Shown: positions 24,558 to 33,339 of the stretch, piece by piece
Layout of the letters: every line of letters starts with the position of its first letter
Numbering within the stretch: the first letter of the stretch is position 1
Source: Nitrospinota bacterium
GTDB lineage: Bacteria; Nitrospinota_A; UBA7883; JACRLM01
NCBI GenBank assembly: GCA_016208975.1
Contig: JACQXA010000004.1
Location: 683,501 to 747,500, forward strand
Direction: 5' to 3'
Length of the DNA stretch: 64,000 bases
Notes under the pieces: model-generated
Seen by the model: the letters and a program-made list of their open reading frames with translations, nothing else
Database searches by the model: none
Told to the model about the DNA's origin: nothing
Position numbers and translations under genes: made by a program

Positions 24558-25028
24558 TTAGGCGCCAGTAGTGCCGCCGGTGCTTCCACCGCCGCTGGTG
24601 GACGGTATCACCTGCACCGGTATGGTCAGGGACATATCCTCCACCGTACCGGTAACGTAAATTATGCTACCAGCCGTCCCCTTAACCTCCAAAACACCAA
24701 AGAAGAACCCGTTGCTGTCCGTAACCCCCGAGGTGGATGTGTCCGGCCCGGCAAGGATCACCGAAACCCCGCCCGCCACGTTGCCGCGGGAATCGTGGAC
24801 CTGCACGGTGAAAGTGACGGTGCCGTTGCTCTGTACGATTATAGGGGCTACCGACAAGTCAAAGTAATATCTGCTGGGATAAGTGGGGCCCACCGGGCCC
24901 ACCTTCTCCTCCGCGGAGTTCTGTTCACCGGCGGAACCGCACTGAGTGAGCGCCAGAGGCGCCAGCAGAAGCGCGCCGATTACCAGTATCTTCTTCCAGT
25001 TAATCGCGTTATCCATTGTCTTTGCCAC
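24558..25028 (-). CDS. Small Ig-like lipoprotein between pilQ and aroB
   Basis: 156 residues. The leader ends in a lipobox LTQC (Cys near residue 29), followed by a short disordered stretch (SAGEQNSAEEKVGPVGP) and a single Big/Ig-like beta-sandwich (about 50-140) with VTFTVQVHDSRGNVAGGVSV and TDSNGFFFGVLEV, the pattern of bacterial Ig-like group 1 domains. It ends in a Ser/Thr/Gly tail. An internal Met (MDNAINWKK) could also be the start. It lies 10 bp after pilQ and 18 bp before aroB, so it is cotranscribed with the pilus genes. Candidate pilus-associated lipoprotein; function unknown. Confidence 0.75.
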   Translation of the reverse strand: MAKTMDNAINWKKILVIGALLLAPLALTQCGSAGEQNSAEEKVGPVGPTYPSRYYFDLSVAPIIVQSNGTVTFTVQVHDSRGNVAGGVSVILAGPDTSTSGVTDSNGFFFGVLEVKGTAGSIIYVTGTVEDMSLTIPVQVIPSTSGGGSTGGTTGA

Positions 25029-25037
25029 CTTCAGTTT

Positions 25038-27344
25038 TCAGTCCACGATTTTCGGCGTTATGAAAATCAGCAGTTCCTGGTTGTTCTTTGTCGTGCCGTC
25101 GTTCTTGAACAGCCATCCCAACAGCGGTATCCTGCCCAGCCCGGGAACCATGGCCTGGGACGTGTTGGTGCTATCCTCGAAAAGACCGCCCAGGACCGCC
25201 GTCTCCCCATCTGCCACCAGCACTTCCGTCTTGGCCATCCTGGTCTCTATCGGGGGCGGACTGCCGGCCAGCGGCCTGTCCTTGTTAACCTGCAGGGTAA
25301 GCCTCATGTGCTTGTCCGGAGTCACATGGGGGGTGACTTTCAGCGAAAGCACCGCTTTCTTAAACTCGGTCTTGGTGCCTTCGGCCGAAGTGGTCTGGTA
25401 AGGAACTTCCTGGCCCGACTCTATCACCGCCTCTTTGTTGTTCATGGTGGTGATCTTCGGGTTGGAGATTATAACCGCCTCGCTGTTCTGCTCCAGGGCC
25501 ATAAGCCTGGCGTCCAAAAGCGCCGTGCCGTTTACGGAACCAAGCGTAAGCCCGATGCCTGAAAGCGCCCCGCCGGCCCCGGCCGTTATCGGGAAGTTCA
25601 CCGCCGAGCCGCCGCCGCCGGACGTAATGTTCGGCGAAGACACGCCAGTGCCGCCGGTTACCCCTATGGTGTTGGGGAACAGCGCTCCGGTGGTGTTGTT
25701 ATAATAGCCGCCCCACACTATGCCCAGGTTCTTCACCTTGTCGTGGGTGGCGGAAACAATCTTGGCCTCTATGAGAACCTGGGTTTCCTTCTTGTCCAGC
25801 TTCTCTATAAGGCTGGCCATCTCGGCCAGTTTCTCCTTGGTGTCCTTTACGATGATGCTGTTGGTGCGCTCGTTTATCTCCACCGAGCCCCGCTCGCTCT
25901 TCATCGAGTCCAGGTTCTTCTTGAGCTTGTCAGCGGCCTCGTAGTTCACCTCGAAAACCCGGGTGTACAGGGGCACAATCTTGGCCTCCGACTCCTTGGT
26001 CTTCACGGCGGTCTCCTTCTCCTTGGAGATCTCCTCGGTGGTGGCCACCCGGATTATGTTGCCCTCCTGGATCTTGTCCAGCCCGTTATTCTTGAGTATC
26101 ACGTCCAGCGCCTGGTCCCACGGAACGTTCTTCAGCTTCATGGTCACCTGGCCCTTCACCTTCTCGGAGGTGATTATGTTGAGCCCCGCCACGTCGGCAA
26201 TGATCCGCAGGATGTTATGGATGTCGGCCTTCTGGAAATCCAGCGAGATGCGCGCCCCGGCGTAAATGGCATCCTGCGCGCCTATCATTTCTTTCTCGGC
26301 CTCGGCGGCGGCTTTAGCCTTGGTGTCGGATACCTCCGTAGCCATGGCCAGCACCGTTTCCTCACCCATGTCCAAAAGGATCCTGTTGCCCTGGGTGGCT
26401 ATGTTGTAAAGGGTCATCTCCTCCAGGTTAACCACAACCTTGGCTATGGGCGACTTGCCAGAGCGGAACTGGAACGCCGCGACGTTCTTGATTATGGAGC
26501 CTTCCGCGCTCACGCTTATCAACCGCTCGTCTTTTGCGTCTATTATCGTGTTGGGCAGGTCCACCGTAAGCCTGTTCATGTTGGCCCTGCTCAAAAGCTC
26601 ATAGGCTGGCTCCGGCCTGGCCATGGTGATCTCCACCCGGCCCAGCTTTTTGTCCAGCTGGATGAACTTTACGTCCACGACCCGGTTTTGCCCTTCTTTA
26701 AGGGGAGTTTCAGCGACCAGCATGGTAGCGGGCGCCGCCTGTTCAGCGGCCATTACAGGCGCGGGCTCCACCACGGCGGGCTTAGCCTCTGGCTCGGCGG
26801 CAGGCGCTACCGCCGGCTCCGGGGCCGCCACTGGCTCTGCCTGCGCGGCCATCACCGGCGCAGGGGACTCCGGGGCTGGCACAGGGGCCTGTTCGGCCTC
26901 CATGGCTCCGGCCTTGGTTATAAGTATCCTCAAAGCGCCGGGATCGGAGCTGTCCACCGAGAAACTCACGTCATTGTTAAGCTCTATCTCCAGCCGCGAG
27001 TCGTTGGACTTGGCGAAGTAATAGGGCTTCACGTTCTTTACAAGCTCATGATTCACCGGCACGGTCGCCTGGAACATGGACATATCCACGTTGGACATGT
27101 CCACGATCAGCCTGGGCGGATCCGCAAGCTTGAACGCGGTGTGGGTTATGGGTCCGTCGGCCTCGAGCCTCACCTCCACCCGGTCCTCAGCCCCGGTTGT
27201 GGACAGGTCCTTAACAGAGGTTGACCCGGCCACGGCCGTTTGGCTTTCCGTGGACTTGGTTAACGCCTTCTCACTGGCGCATGCCGCGACAGCCAGTGGC
27301 AAGGCTAGGAAGATATACACCAACCTCCTGGGGAACGTAATCAC
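25038..27344 (-). CDS. pilQ: Type IV pilus secretin PilQ, predicted lipoprotein
   Basis: Outer-membrane secretin pore for the type IV pilus, 768 residues. The leader MITFPRRLVYIFLALPLAVA ends in VAAC at Cys22, a good lipobox, suggesting a self-targeting liposecretin. Two AMIN domains (about 45-135 and 215-335, peptidoglycan-binding) flank a Pro/Ala/Glu-rich linker. Then STN (ISLDFQKADIHNILRIIADV, about 365-430), an N1 domain with NERTNSIIVKDTKEKL (about 490), and the secretin core (about 535-768) with VPYQTTSAEGTKTEF, VPGLGRIPLLGWLFKND and LLIFITPKIVD. The core is complete. It lies 3 bp after pilP. Confidence 0.93.
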   Translation of the reverse strand: MITFPRRLVYIFLALPLAVAACASEKALTKSTESQTAVAGSTSVKDLSTTGAEDRVEVRLEADGPITHTAFKLADPPRLIVDMSNVDMSMFQATVPVNHELVKNVKPYYFAKSNDSRLEIELNNDVSFSVDSSDPGALRILITKAGAMEAEQAPVPAPESPAPVMAAQAEPVAAPEPAVAPAAEPEAKPAVVEPAPVMAAEQAAPATMLVAETPLKEGQNRVVDVKFIQLDKKLGRVEITMARPEPAYELLSRANMNRLTVDLPNTIIDAKDERLISVSAEGSIIKNVAAFQFRSGKSPIAKVVVNLEEMTLYNIATQGNRILLDMGEETVLAMATEVSDTKAKAAAEAEKEMIGAQDAIYAGARISLDFQKADIHNILRIIADVAGLNIITSEKVKGQVTMKLKNVPWDQALDVILKNNGLDKIQEGNIIRVATTEEISKEKETAVKTKESEAKIVPLYTRVFEVNYEAADKLKKNLDSMKSERGSVEINERTNSIIVKDTKEKLAEMASLIEKLDKKETQVLIEAKIVSATHDKVKNLGIVWGGYYNNTTGALFPNTIGVTGGTGVSSPNITSGGGGSAVNFPITAGAGGALSGIGLTLGSVNGTALLDARLMALEQNSEAVIISNPKITTMNNKEAVIESGQEVPYQTTSAEGTKTEFKKAVLSLKVTPHVTPDKHMRLTLQVNKDRPLAGSPPPIETRMAKTEVLVADGETAVLGGLFEDSTNTSQAMVPGLGRIPLLGWLFKNDGTTKNNQELLIFITPKIVD

Positions 27345-27347
27345 GGA

Positions 27348-28274
27348 TCAACCCTCCTCTCGTCTGAGTTGCAATGGGGTGTCTATGGTCGTGAATTTGC
27401 CGGGAGCCGCCCCCGGCTTGCGGATCTTCTCCTTCAACAGGATGAAATCGGGTTGCATCTCAACAACCTTTCCGCATCTCTTGCCCACGTACATGTTCTT
27501 GTACACTGTGTAACCCTTGCCGTCCGGCGTTTCAATCAGGGCCACCGGGCCTTTATCAGTCTCGATTATGCCAGCCAGTTTCAGGGAATCCAGGTCAAAT
27601 CCTTCCAAAAGCTCTCTGGGCCTGTCCGGCTCACAAAGATCCTCTGCAATCACTTCAGCCTCCACCCCGCTTATGGCCACCAGCGCCCGGAATGGATCTC
27701 TCCGGCCGACTGGATTGTAGCGCTCTTCGGGTTTCATGGAAGTGGGCCTCGCCTCCCCTTTCTCCAATGCGCCCAGGACGCTCTGGCTGGTTTCCGCCTG
27801 AGCCAGCTGGGTGGCCTTTTTGGGGATTTCCATGGAGCGGGACCACGTGTCCCCCTCCGCCAGTTTGCCCAGTTTCCAGACACCGGGCTTTTTCTTGTCC
27901 CTCAACCAGGTTTCTCCAACCACCTTGGAGTTGATCGGCTCGCCATCCTCACCGCGCACCTCGGTCCTTGTGTAAGAGACCGAGGCCAGATCCCCCTGCA
28001 TGGTGACGGAGGTGATCCTGGCGTTATAAACCTTGCGCCTGATGGCCAGTACTTTCAGGAAGTCTTCCTTGCTTATCTTCGCGTCGGTAAAATCCGGCGC
28101 CAGAAAGCTTTGGGCCATCTGCATGTTCCCGGAGGCTATGCCCAGGCTCAGCGAGTTGAACGAAGCCCGGACGTTGGCGGACTCATCCTCCGCGGCGCCC
28201 CTGAAGAAATAGGTGTACGCGACGTAACCGGCTATGGCCGCCACGCAAACCGCTATCGTTATCTTGCCCTTCAT
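27348..28274 (-). CDS. pilP: PilP with an extra N-terminal NTF2-like domain
   Basis: 308 residues, about 130 longer than ordinary PilP. Residues 1-27 are a membrane anchor (KITIAVCVAAIAGYVAYTYFF), not the usual lipobox. Residues 33-140 look like an NTF2/SnoaL-like fold: helices FNSLSLGIASGNMQMAQSFL and KISKEDFLKVLAIRRKVYNA, then strands ending in GETWLRDKKKPGVWKLG. The PilP beta-sandwich follows (about 195-300): RRDPFRALV, LDSLKLAGIIETDKGPVALI, KNMYVGKRCGKVVEM. Two cysteines (near 224 and 278) could pair. Position between pilO and pilQ secures the assignment: PilP bridges PilNO to the secretin. The added domain would lie in the periplasm beside PilO or PilQ. Confidence 0.85.
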   Translation of the reverse strand: MKGKITIAVCVAAIAGYVAYTYFFRGAAEDESANVRASFNSLSLGIASGNMQMAQSFLAPDFTDAKISKEDFLKVLAIRRKVYNARITSVTMQGDLASVSYTRTEVRGEDGEPINSKVVGETWLRDKKKPGVWKLGKLAEGDTWSRSMEIPKKATQLAQAETSQSVLGALEKGEARPTSMKPEERYNPVGRRDPFRALVAISGVEAEVIAEDLCEPDRPRELLEGFDLDSLKLAGIIETDKGPVALIETPDGKGYTVYKNMYVGKRCGKVVEMQPDFILLKEKIRKPGAAPGKFTTIDTPLQLRREEG

Positions 28275-28327
28275 AATCTATAAGCCCGCGTTTGAAATAA
28301 ACTGGCTTTGCGCCTGGGTTATAACCA

Positions 28328-29083
28328 TCATTTCTTGCCCCCCTCAGCGCTTGCCGGAGCGGCCGGTGGCGCTGGCGGAGCGCCAGGCGCGGGAACCGCG
28401 CCGGGAGCTGTTCCTGGAGCCGCCTTGCCCTTATCCCCATCCTTGGCGCCGACGGCGCCCTCGAGGAACCGGTAAGTGGTGGCCATACACGAAAGCTGGA
28501 TCTTGGTGCCCTGTTGCTGGGCCTGTTGTTTGGCCGCCGGGGCCGCCTGCTTGGCGCCCGTGGCCACCGTCTGCATCTTCATGTCCCCGATGGTGACTAT
28601 CCTGGGCAGATGCGCTATCTCGTCGAAGAACATGAGGATGTTATGGAACTTGCCGGTAACCTCTATGCTCACCGGCACCTCGGCGTAAAACTCCCTCATC
28701 TGCTCAGGCTGGGGTTTGAAAGTAAGGAACTCCAGCTGGCTCTGGGTGCCGAGGTTTGAAACCTGCTCCAGAAGCTCGGGGATTTCTTTTTCAGAGGGAA
28801 GCTGTTTTGCGGCCTCCGCCCGGTCGGCCTCCAGCTTGGTGATCTTTTCTTTGAGTTTGTTGAGCTTGCTGGCGTGGGCGCGGTTGTCCTCCACTTCCTT
28901 CTGGACCTTCGCCAGGTCCTGCTCCAGCTGGACTATGGTTTCGTCCTGACCGCGGATAACGAGGAAATAGAAGATGACCAGCAGAAGGACGGCCACGCCG
29001 CCCACCGCCGCGAACCTTTGCCAGTTGGGCAAAGGATATAGCTTCTCGTAGGGGATTTTCTCAAAAACCTTGTCGAGATCCAC
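28328..29083 (-). CDS. pilO: Type IV pilus inner-membrane alignment protein PilO
   Basis: 251 residues: short cytoplasmic N-terminus, one transmembrane helix (about 27-45), a long coiled coil (about 50-105, LEQDLAKVQKEVEDNRAHA), and a ferredoxin-like periplasmic domain (about 115-210) with LEFLTFKPQPEQ, EVPVSIEVTGKFHNILMFFD and IGDMKMQ. It ends in an Ala/Pro-rich tail (about 185-251), longer than in model PilO. It forms the PilN/PilO heterodimer that holds the alignment subcomplex. Confidence 0.92.
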   Translation of the reverse strand: MDLDKVFEKIPYEKLYPLPNWQRFAAVGGVAVLLLVIFYFLVIRGQDETIVQLEQDLAKVQKEVEDNRAHASKLNKLKEKITKLEADRAEAAKQLPSEKEIPELLEQVSNLGTQSQLEFLTFKPQPEQMREFYAEVPVSIEVTGKFHNILMFFDEIAHLPRIVTIGDMKMQTVATGAKQAAPAAKQQAQQQGTKIQLSCMATTYRFLEGAVGAKDGDKGKAAPGTAPGAVPAPGAPPAPPAAPASAEGGKK

Positions 29084-29131
29084 CGTCTTCCTCCAGGTTA
29101 CGCCTATATGGCAAGGAACCGCCCGTCCGGG

Positions 29132-29779
29132 CTATTCCTTCTTCTCCTTCTTGGCCCCGTTCTTGGCCGAGGGCTTAGAGGCCGCCTTGGCCGCTTCCTC
29201 AGCCTCCTTCCGCTTTCTCTCCTCCTCCTGAATCTTCAACCCGATGGCGGTCATCGCCTGCACGGTGAATTTCATGAGGGTCTCATTACCGATCTTGGCC
29301 TGCGTGATCTCCTTGAGCTCCACGTTGGCGAACTGGTCCGACTCCTCCATGCCCTTCATGAGCCTGGCCACGGCCGTGTTCGCGAACGAATAACCCTGGA
29401 CGGTCACCTGGCCCCGCAGGTCGTTGAGATTTGTCAGCCATATCTCCGGAGGGAGTATGACGTTGAGGTTGTCCAGGTAAGGCGTGGGGCCGCGCTTGAA
29501 CTCCACCAGCATGTTGATGGCCCCCAGGATGGACGATAACTGCTTCTCCTGGACCTCCATCTTCCTGACTTCTTCTCTTATCTTCTTCTGGGTCTCCAGC
29601 TCCTTCTTGGAGCTTTCGATCTTCTCGGAGGTGTCGGTTATCTGGCTGGCCTTGGCCTGCCACCAGAACCCGCACAGCACGAAAGCGCCCGCGATGATCA
29701 TCAGCCCCATCACAAGCTGTTGCTGTATTAACAGACGGTCTTTAGCGTGGCGGTCCGCGAGAAGGTTGATCCTGATCAT
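29132..29779 (-). CDS. pilN: Type IV pilus assembly protein PilN
   Basis: 215 residues from the ATG at 29779, which overlaps the pilM stop (ATGA). It starts with the conserved cytoplasmic INLL motif (MIRINLLADRHAKDR) that binds PilM, then a transmembrane helix (about 25-45), a coiled coil (about 50-95) and a ferredoxin-like periplasmic domain with TPYLDNLNVILPPEIWLTNL and GYSFANTAVARLMKGMEES. The C-terminus is Lys/Ala-rich. A longer frame running to 29971 lies inside pilM and is not used. Confidence 0.93.
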   Translation of the reverse strand: MIRINLLADRHAKDRLLIQQQLVMGLMIIAGAFVLCGFWWQAKASQITDTSEKIESSKKELETQKKIREEVRKMEVQEKQLSSILGAINMLVEFKRGPTPYLDNLNVILPPEIWLTNLNDLRGQVTVQGYSFANTAVARLMKGMEESDQFANVELKEITQAKIGNETLMKFTVQAMTAIGLKIQEEERKRKEAEEAAKAASKPSAKNGAKKEKKE

Positions 29780-30873
29780 TTGTCGCCCAGCCTTCTGATG
29801 GCAAGCCCAACGGCCACAACGGCCATCGGCGCGATTTTCTCGATGTATTCCGGATCGAAGACCTTGGTGTTCACCTTTATGTTCCGGAAGGGGTTTATCA
29901 GCTCGCAGGAAAGCCCCAGCTCCTGGCCCATAATGGTCTCCACCCCTTCGATCATGGCGGTGCCGCCGCAAACGCGCACCCGCCTTACACGGCTCTCCGA
30001 GGTGCGGTGGTACATGTCGAAAGTTTTCTTCAGCTCGTCGCAGATCGCGGCCAAACCGGCCTTTAAGTGGGGTATCACCTGCTCACGGCGGAGGCCCCCC
30101 TCAAACACGCCCAGCTTGTACTTTTCCGCTTCCTTAAAGGGCACGTTCATGTTCTTCTGGATCGTCTCGGATATCTTGTTGCCCCCCATGGGAATGTCCC
30201 TGGTGTAGGCGGTTATGCCGTTCTCTATTATGTTCACGTTGGTGATTGAGGCGCCTATGTTCACCAGCGCCACGGTGTCGTCGGCGTCCAGCCCATACGC
30301 CGCCTCGTAACCGTTCTCCAGGGCGAACACGTCCAGGTCCGCCACCGACGGCTTGAGCCCAGCGTTCTTTAAAATTTCCGCCTGCTCGCCCAGCACATCC
30401 TTTTTCACGGCCACAAGAAGCACGTCCATCTGCCGGTCTTCATTCTCCGGCAGTTTCTGCCCCTTCTTGGGGATGGGACCCTCGTGCTTGACTATCTGGA
30501 AATCTACATTGACCTCGTCTATGTCGAAAGGAATGTATTGCTCGGCCTCCTGCTGGATGGATTCGGCCAGGTCGTCTTCGCTCATAAGTGGCACGGTGAT
30601 CTTCTTTATGATCACCGACTGGCCGGAAACGGAGAAAGCGCAGTTCTTGATGGAAGAAGGCACCTTCTCGGCGGCCATGAGGTTTTTCAGGGTGTCGGAT
30701 ACGGCTCCGGGGTTCTCCACCTCCCGCTCCACGATCGCATCGGGAGGCAAGGGGATCATGCCGAAATTAGCGAGTTCGTAACCGCGCTTGGTCTTTTTGA
30801 CTAGCGCAAGCTTTATGGAGTAGGAACCTATGTCCACCCCAAGACAGGGCCTGTTGGTCAATGCGAATAACAC
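29776..30873 (-). CDS. pilM: Type IV pilus assembly ATPase-like protein PilM
   Basis: 365 residues, actin/FtsA-like fold. It starts at a GTG (30873) with AGAGGTAGG upstream. Motifs: CLGVDIGSYSIKLALVKK (phosphate 1), VALVNIGASITNVNIIENG (phosphate 2), and VCGGTAMIEGVE near the adenosine site. It is a cytoplasmic ring component that binds the PilN tail and links to the assembly ATPases. First pilus gene, 28 bp after an xre-type regulator. Confidence 0.94.
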   Translation of the reverse strand: MLFALTNRPCLGVDIGSYSIKLALVKKTKRGYELANFGMIPLPPDAIVEREVENPGAVSDTLKNLMAAEKVPSSIKNCAFSVSGQSVIIKKITVPLMSEDDLAESIQQEAEQYIPFDIDEVNVDFQIVKHEGPIPKKGQKLPENEDRQMDVLLVAVKKDVLGEQAEILKNAGLKPSVADLDVFALENGYEAAYGLDADDTVALVNIGASITNVNIIENGITAYTRDIPMGGNKISETIQKNMNVPFKEAEKYKLGVFEGGLRREQVIPHLKAGLAAICDELKKTFDMYHRTSESRVRRVRVCGGTAMIEGVETIMGQELGLSCELINPFRNIKVNTKVFDPEYIEKIAPMAVVAVGLAIRRLGDK

Positions 30874-30901
30874 GGCCTACCTCTTCTTTTTATGGAATCA
30901 G

Positions 30902-31132
30902 TCAGTCGTCGCCAAAAACCCCGACGCGGTCGTCCAGATCCAGCCCCAGGGCGATTAGAATCTTCCGCTTGGTGTCCAACCTGCAAAAGTACCCTTTCTC
31001 CACCCGATCGATGGTCTGAACCGAAAGCCCGGTTTTCCGCGCCAGCTCAGCTTTACTCATCATCTTGGACTCACGGATCTCCCTAACCCTGTTCGGCTTC
31101 AGCTCTTCTCGCCCACCGCCAGCTTGCGACAT
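30902..31132 (-). CDS. XRE-family DNA-binding protein heading the pil operon
   Basis: 76 residues; almost the whole protein is a helix-turn-helix: VREIRESKMMSKAELARKTG, LSVQTIDRVEKGYFCRLDTK, RKILIALGLDLDD. This is the Cro/C1 type. It is the first gene of the pil operon, 28 bp before pilM, and is preceded by an AT-rich promoter region. It likely acts on its own promoter and so on pilus production; this is inference from position. Confidence 0.85.
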   Translation of the reverse strand: MSQAGGGREELKPNRVREIRESKMMSKAELARKTGLSVQTIDRVEKGYFCRLDTKRKILIALGLDLDDRVGVFGDD

Positions 31133-31189
31133 CCGTGACCCCTCCAGAAATATAGTCTCTAATTACTATAAAAAACCATTTCCGGAGAA

Positions 31190-31384
31190 CTTATCACGAA
31201 AGAAACTTAATTGTCAATAATTATTTAAAATTTGGGGTTAATTAATTGTATATTACATTATATTAATATTCTATTTTAAATTATATGAAATAAAATCAAC
31301 TAATTTAAACCCATAAATAGATAATTACCAATTAATACACATGCCATTATATGATAATTAGCGTCAATTTTATGACACTACCTC
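31190..31384. promoter_or_regulatory. AT-rich promoter island upstream of xre-pilMNOPQ
   Basis: About 195 bp of strongly AT-rich sequence (TTAATTAATTG, ATTATATTAATATTC, TTAAATTATATGAAAT) in a genome that is otherwise GC-rich. No gene. It lies between the pil operon start and the phosphoesterase gene. Many overlapping -10-like hexamers make exact promoter calls unreliable. It probably holds the pil promoter and may bind nucleoid proteins. Confidence 0.5.
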
Positions 31385-31873
31385 CTATAAGCGCTCTATC
31401 CGGGCGGACATACTTGTCAAATCCACCAACGCCACAGTGGAATCCTTTTTTATCCATCCGCAACATTCTCCCGGGTTGACTAGAAGTGATCCGTTTTTCT
31501 TTTGAACCACAGCCTCATGGGTATGGCCAAAAACGATGAGGTCCGCATTACCTTCTGAAAGGTCATGCGGAATTCGCGCAGGCTCGTGAAACATGGATAC
31601 CCGTTTGCCTGAAAGCTCCAGACTATGGGGCCTGTCGTTCAGCGTCCAGCCGTCCGCGCCGAACATTCTGGAGAGCCCGTCTTTCTCACCATCGTTGTTG
31701 CCGAATACGGCGTGAAGCGGGGATTTTAGATTTTTGAAGGGGATAAGGGCGAATGGAGCCACAAAATCGCCACAATGGAGGACAGCGCCAACTCCCGCTT
31801 CATTGAAAAAGCTCACGGCCTTTTCGATTTGCGGAATCCGGTCATGCGTATCTGAAACCACACCAATAAGCAT
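31385..31873 (-). CDS. YfcE/MJ0936-family metallophosphoesterase
   Basis: 162 residues with AAGGGAGAG before the ATG. Calcineurin-like fold with metal ligands in VVSDTHDR (D8, H10), LHCGDFVAPF (D38), FGNNDGEKD (N59) and IVFGHTHEAV (HTH). The motif that is usually GHG is FHEPARIP here, so one metal-ligand His may be displaced. Family members are phosphodiesterases with nucleotide or unknown substrates. Divergent from tRNA-Pro, with its own promoter. Confidence 0.88.
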   Translation of the reverse strand: MLIGVVSDTHDRIPQIEKAVSFFNEAGVGAVLHCGDFVAPFALIPFKNLKSPLHAVFGNNDGEKDGLSRMFGADGWTLNDRPHSLELSGKRVSMFHEPARIPHDLSEGNADLIVFGHTHEAVVQKKNGSLLVNPGECCGWIKKDSTVALVDLTSMSARIERL

Positions 31874-32098
31874 GCGCTCTCCCTTTGTAACATCCAGGGA
31901 CGTATGTGTCCAAAAACCACCAACCTTTAACGAATATAACCTTAAATCAGGCGAAATTCAAACCTGTTTCTTCCAAAGGGTTTGAAAATCCGCAAATTTC
32001 ATTTTTGCGGCGGCGTGATTTTTTTTAGCCCAATAAGCGGCATACGCAATTGCCAGCCGGGGTTTCCCCGGAAAGTTAATATGATTTTGAGTGGGATA

Positions 32099-32125
32099 TT
32101 GTCAAACGCGGTGTTCTTCTATAAT
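32099..32125 (+). promoter_or_regulatory. Promoter of tRNA-Pro
   Basis: TTGTCA at 32099-32104 and a perfect TATAAT at 32120-32125, 15-bp spacer, ending 15 bp before the mature tRNA. The spacer is short, but the -10 is strong. Confidence 0.55.
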
Positions 32126-32140
32126 ATGGACAATCTGTCT

Positions 32141-32217
<77 letters not shown>

Positions 32218-32361
32218 GTTCATCCTGGCCGAGCGCAGAAAACCTGTTCATCCCCTCTCAACCAGCCTCTCGCACGGGCCAGCGTGAACAATCTACGCCG
32301 GTGGCCGGATCAAACATATATAATCCATTTCATCTTCCATTTTTCCCGATGGGGGTATGTT

Positions 32362-33339
32362 GTGCGAAGGATACTGGCTCTGGCGGCGCTAACGGTTTTT
32401 TCCATAATCGCCATCACGTGCGGTGGCGGCTCATCAACAAGCGGCTCATCCGCGGGAAACGAATTGGCTGAAAGCTGTTCGTCAACCGCAACCTCCCGCG
32501 CATATCTCATGGCGTTCCATGTTTGCGACACTTCAACAGCCGTCTGTTCAAACCCGGCAAACCATTCAATAAGGCTAGCCGGTTCCGATGACGGATTGAA
32601 CTGGACGTTGCTACAGGATTTCGCCCCCCTCGCCGGTTCCGTGCCGGACATTGTTGAATATGACGGGGCCCTTTACATCTACCACACCGGCTTGGAGCAT
32701 TACGCCAGCGTGAACGCCTGCTTGCAGGTGACTGAAAGCGGCTCGGTGGCCATAAGCGGGGAAAGCGGCGGATTTGTGGATACTTCACTGATTTTGGTGG
32801 ACGGCGCGTTGACCATGTTCTATCTGCCAGGAATTATCGGGATGGATCCAGCCGGTTGCCAGGACTATCCATGCGTGAAAGAGATACATTCAGCCCGCAG
32901 TGTGAACGGTTCGGCATCTTCTTTCGCCCAGATCCCCGGGTCCAGGGCTTCTGCCAATCTGACGGGCGGGGTTTTTTCCGACCCTGATATTGTCAGTAGA
33001 TCCAATGGCAGTTACCTGCTTTATGTCTCCAGCGGCCAGAGCGTTCTGGGCTATTCATCCACCGATATTGACGGATCGTTCACCGGAGGCGTGACCATCA
33101 GCAACGGCGCGGGAGGCGTTCCCTCTGCCATCGAAGCGCCGGACGGCGCAATCTGGCTGTATGTCACCACAACGGTTGGCGGAGTGGAGGTTATCCGGCG
33201 CGCTTTACTGGCGGACGACCTTACTCCCGCTTCATGGGTGGATTTTGTAACTGTAATGAATGGCTCCGCCCTTGGCCTCGGCGCCAGCGTGAGCGTGTCC
33301 AGCCCTTCAATCATTCCCTGGCCATCAAGCTGGAAATAA
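32362..33339 (+). CDS. Beta-propeller-like lipoprotein
   Basis: 325 residues from a GTG at 32362, chosen because GGGGG lies 6 nt upstream and a lipoprotein signal follows (RRILALAALTVFSIIAITC, Cys near 20). A longer frame starts inside the tRNA and is not credible. A Ser/Gly linker is followed by repeats of the kind seen in five-bladed propeller glycosidases (GH43/GH32-like) and related sugar-binding proteins: GSDDGLNWTLL, VPDIVEYDGALYIYHTG, FVDTSLILVDGALTMFYLPG, FSDPDIVSRSNGSYLLYVSSG, VPSAIEAPDGAIWLYVTT. The repeated acidic positions are present, but no glycosidase activity can be claimed. Surface or periplasmic; alone in its unit. Confidence 0.75.
   Translation: MRRILALAALTVFSIIAITCGGGSSTSGSSAGNELAESCSSTATSRAYLMAFHVCDTSTAVCSNPANHSIRLAGSDDGLNWTLLQDFAPLAGSVPDIVEYDGALYIYHTGLEHYASVNACLQVTESGSVAISGESGGFVDTSLILVDGALTMFYLPGIIGMDPAGCQDYPCVKEIHSARSVNGSASSFAQIPGSRASANLTGGVFSDPDIVSRSNGSYLLYVSSGQSVLGYSSTDIDGSFTGGVTISNGAGGVPSAIEAPDGAIWLYVTTTVGGVEVIRRALLADDLTPASWVDFVTVMNGSALGLGASVSVSSPSIIPWPSSWK

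Noticed and set aside
25743-27224. 493-codon plus-strand frame antisense to pilQ
   Set aside because: Unusual His/Gly/Arg-rich composition, no ribosome binding site, and the opposite strand encodes a complete secretin. High GC creates long shadow frames.
27369-28283. 304-codon plus-strand frame antisense to pilP
   Set aside because: Mirrors pilP almost exactly; no start signals.
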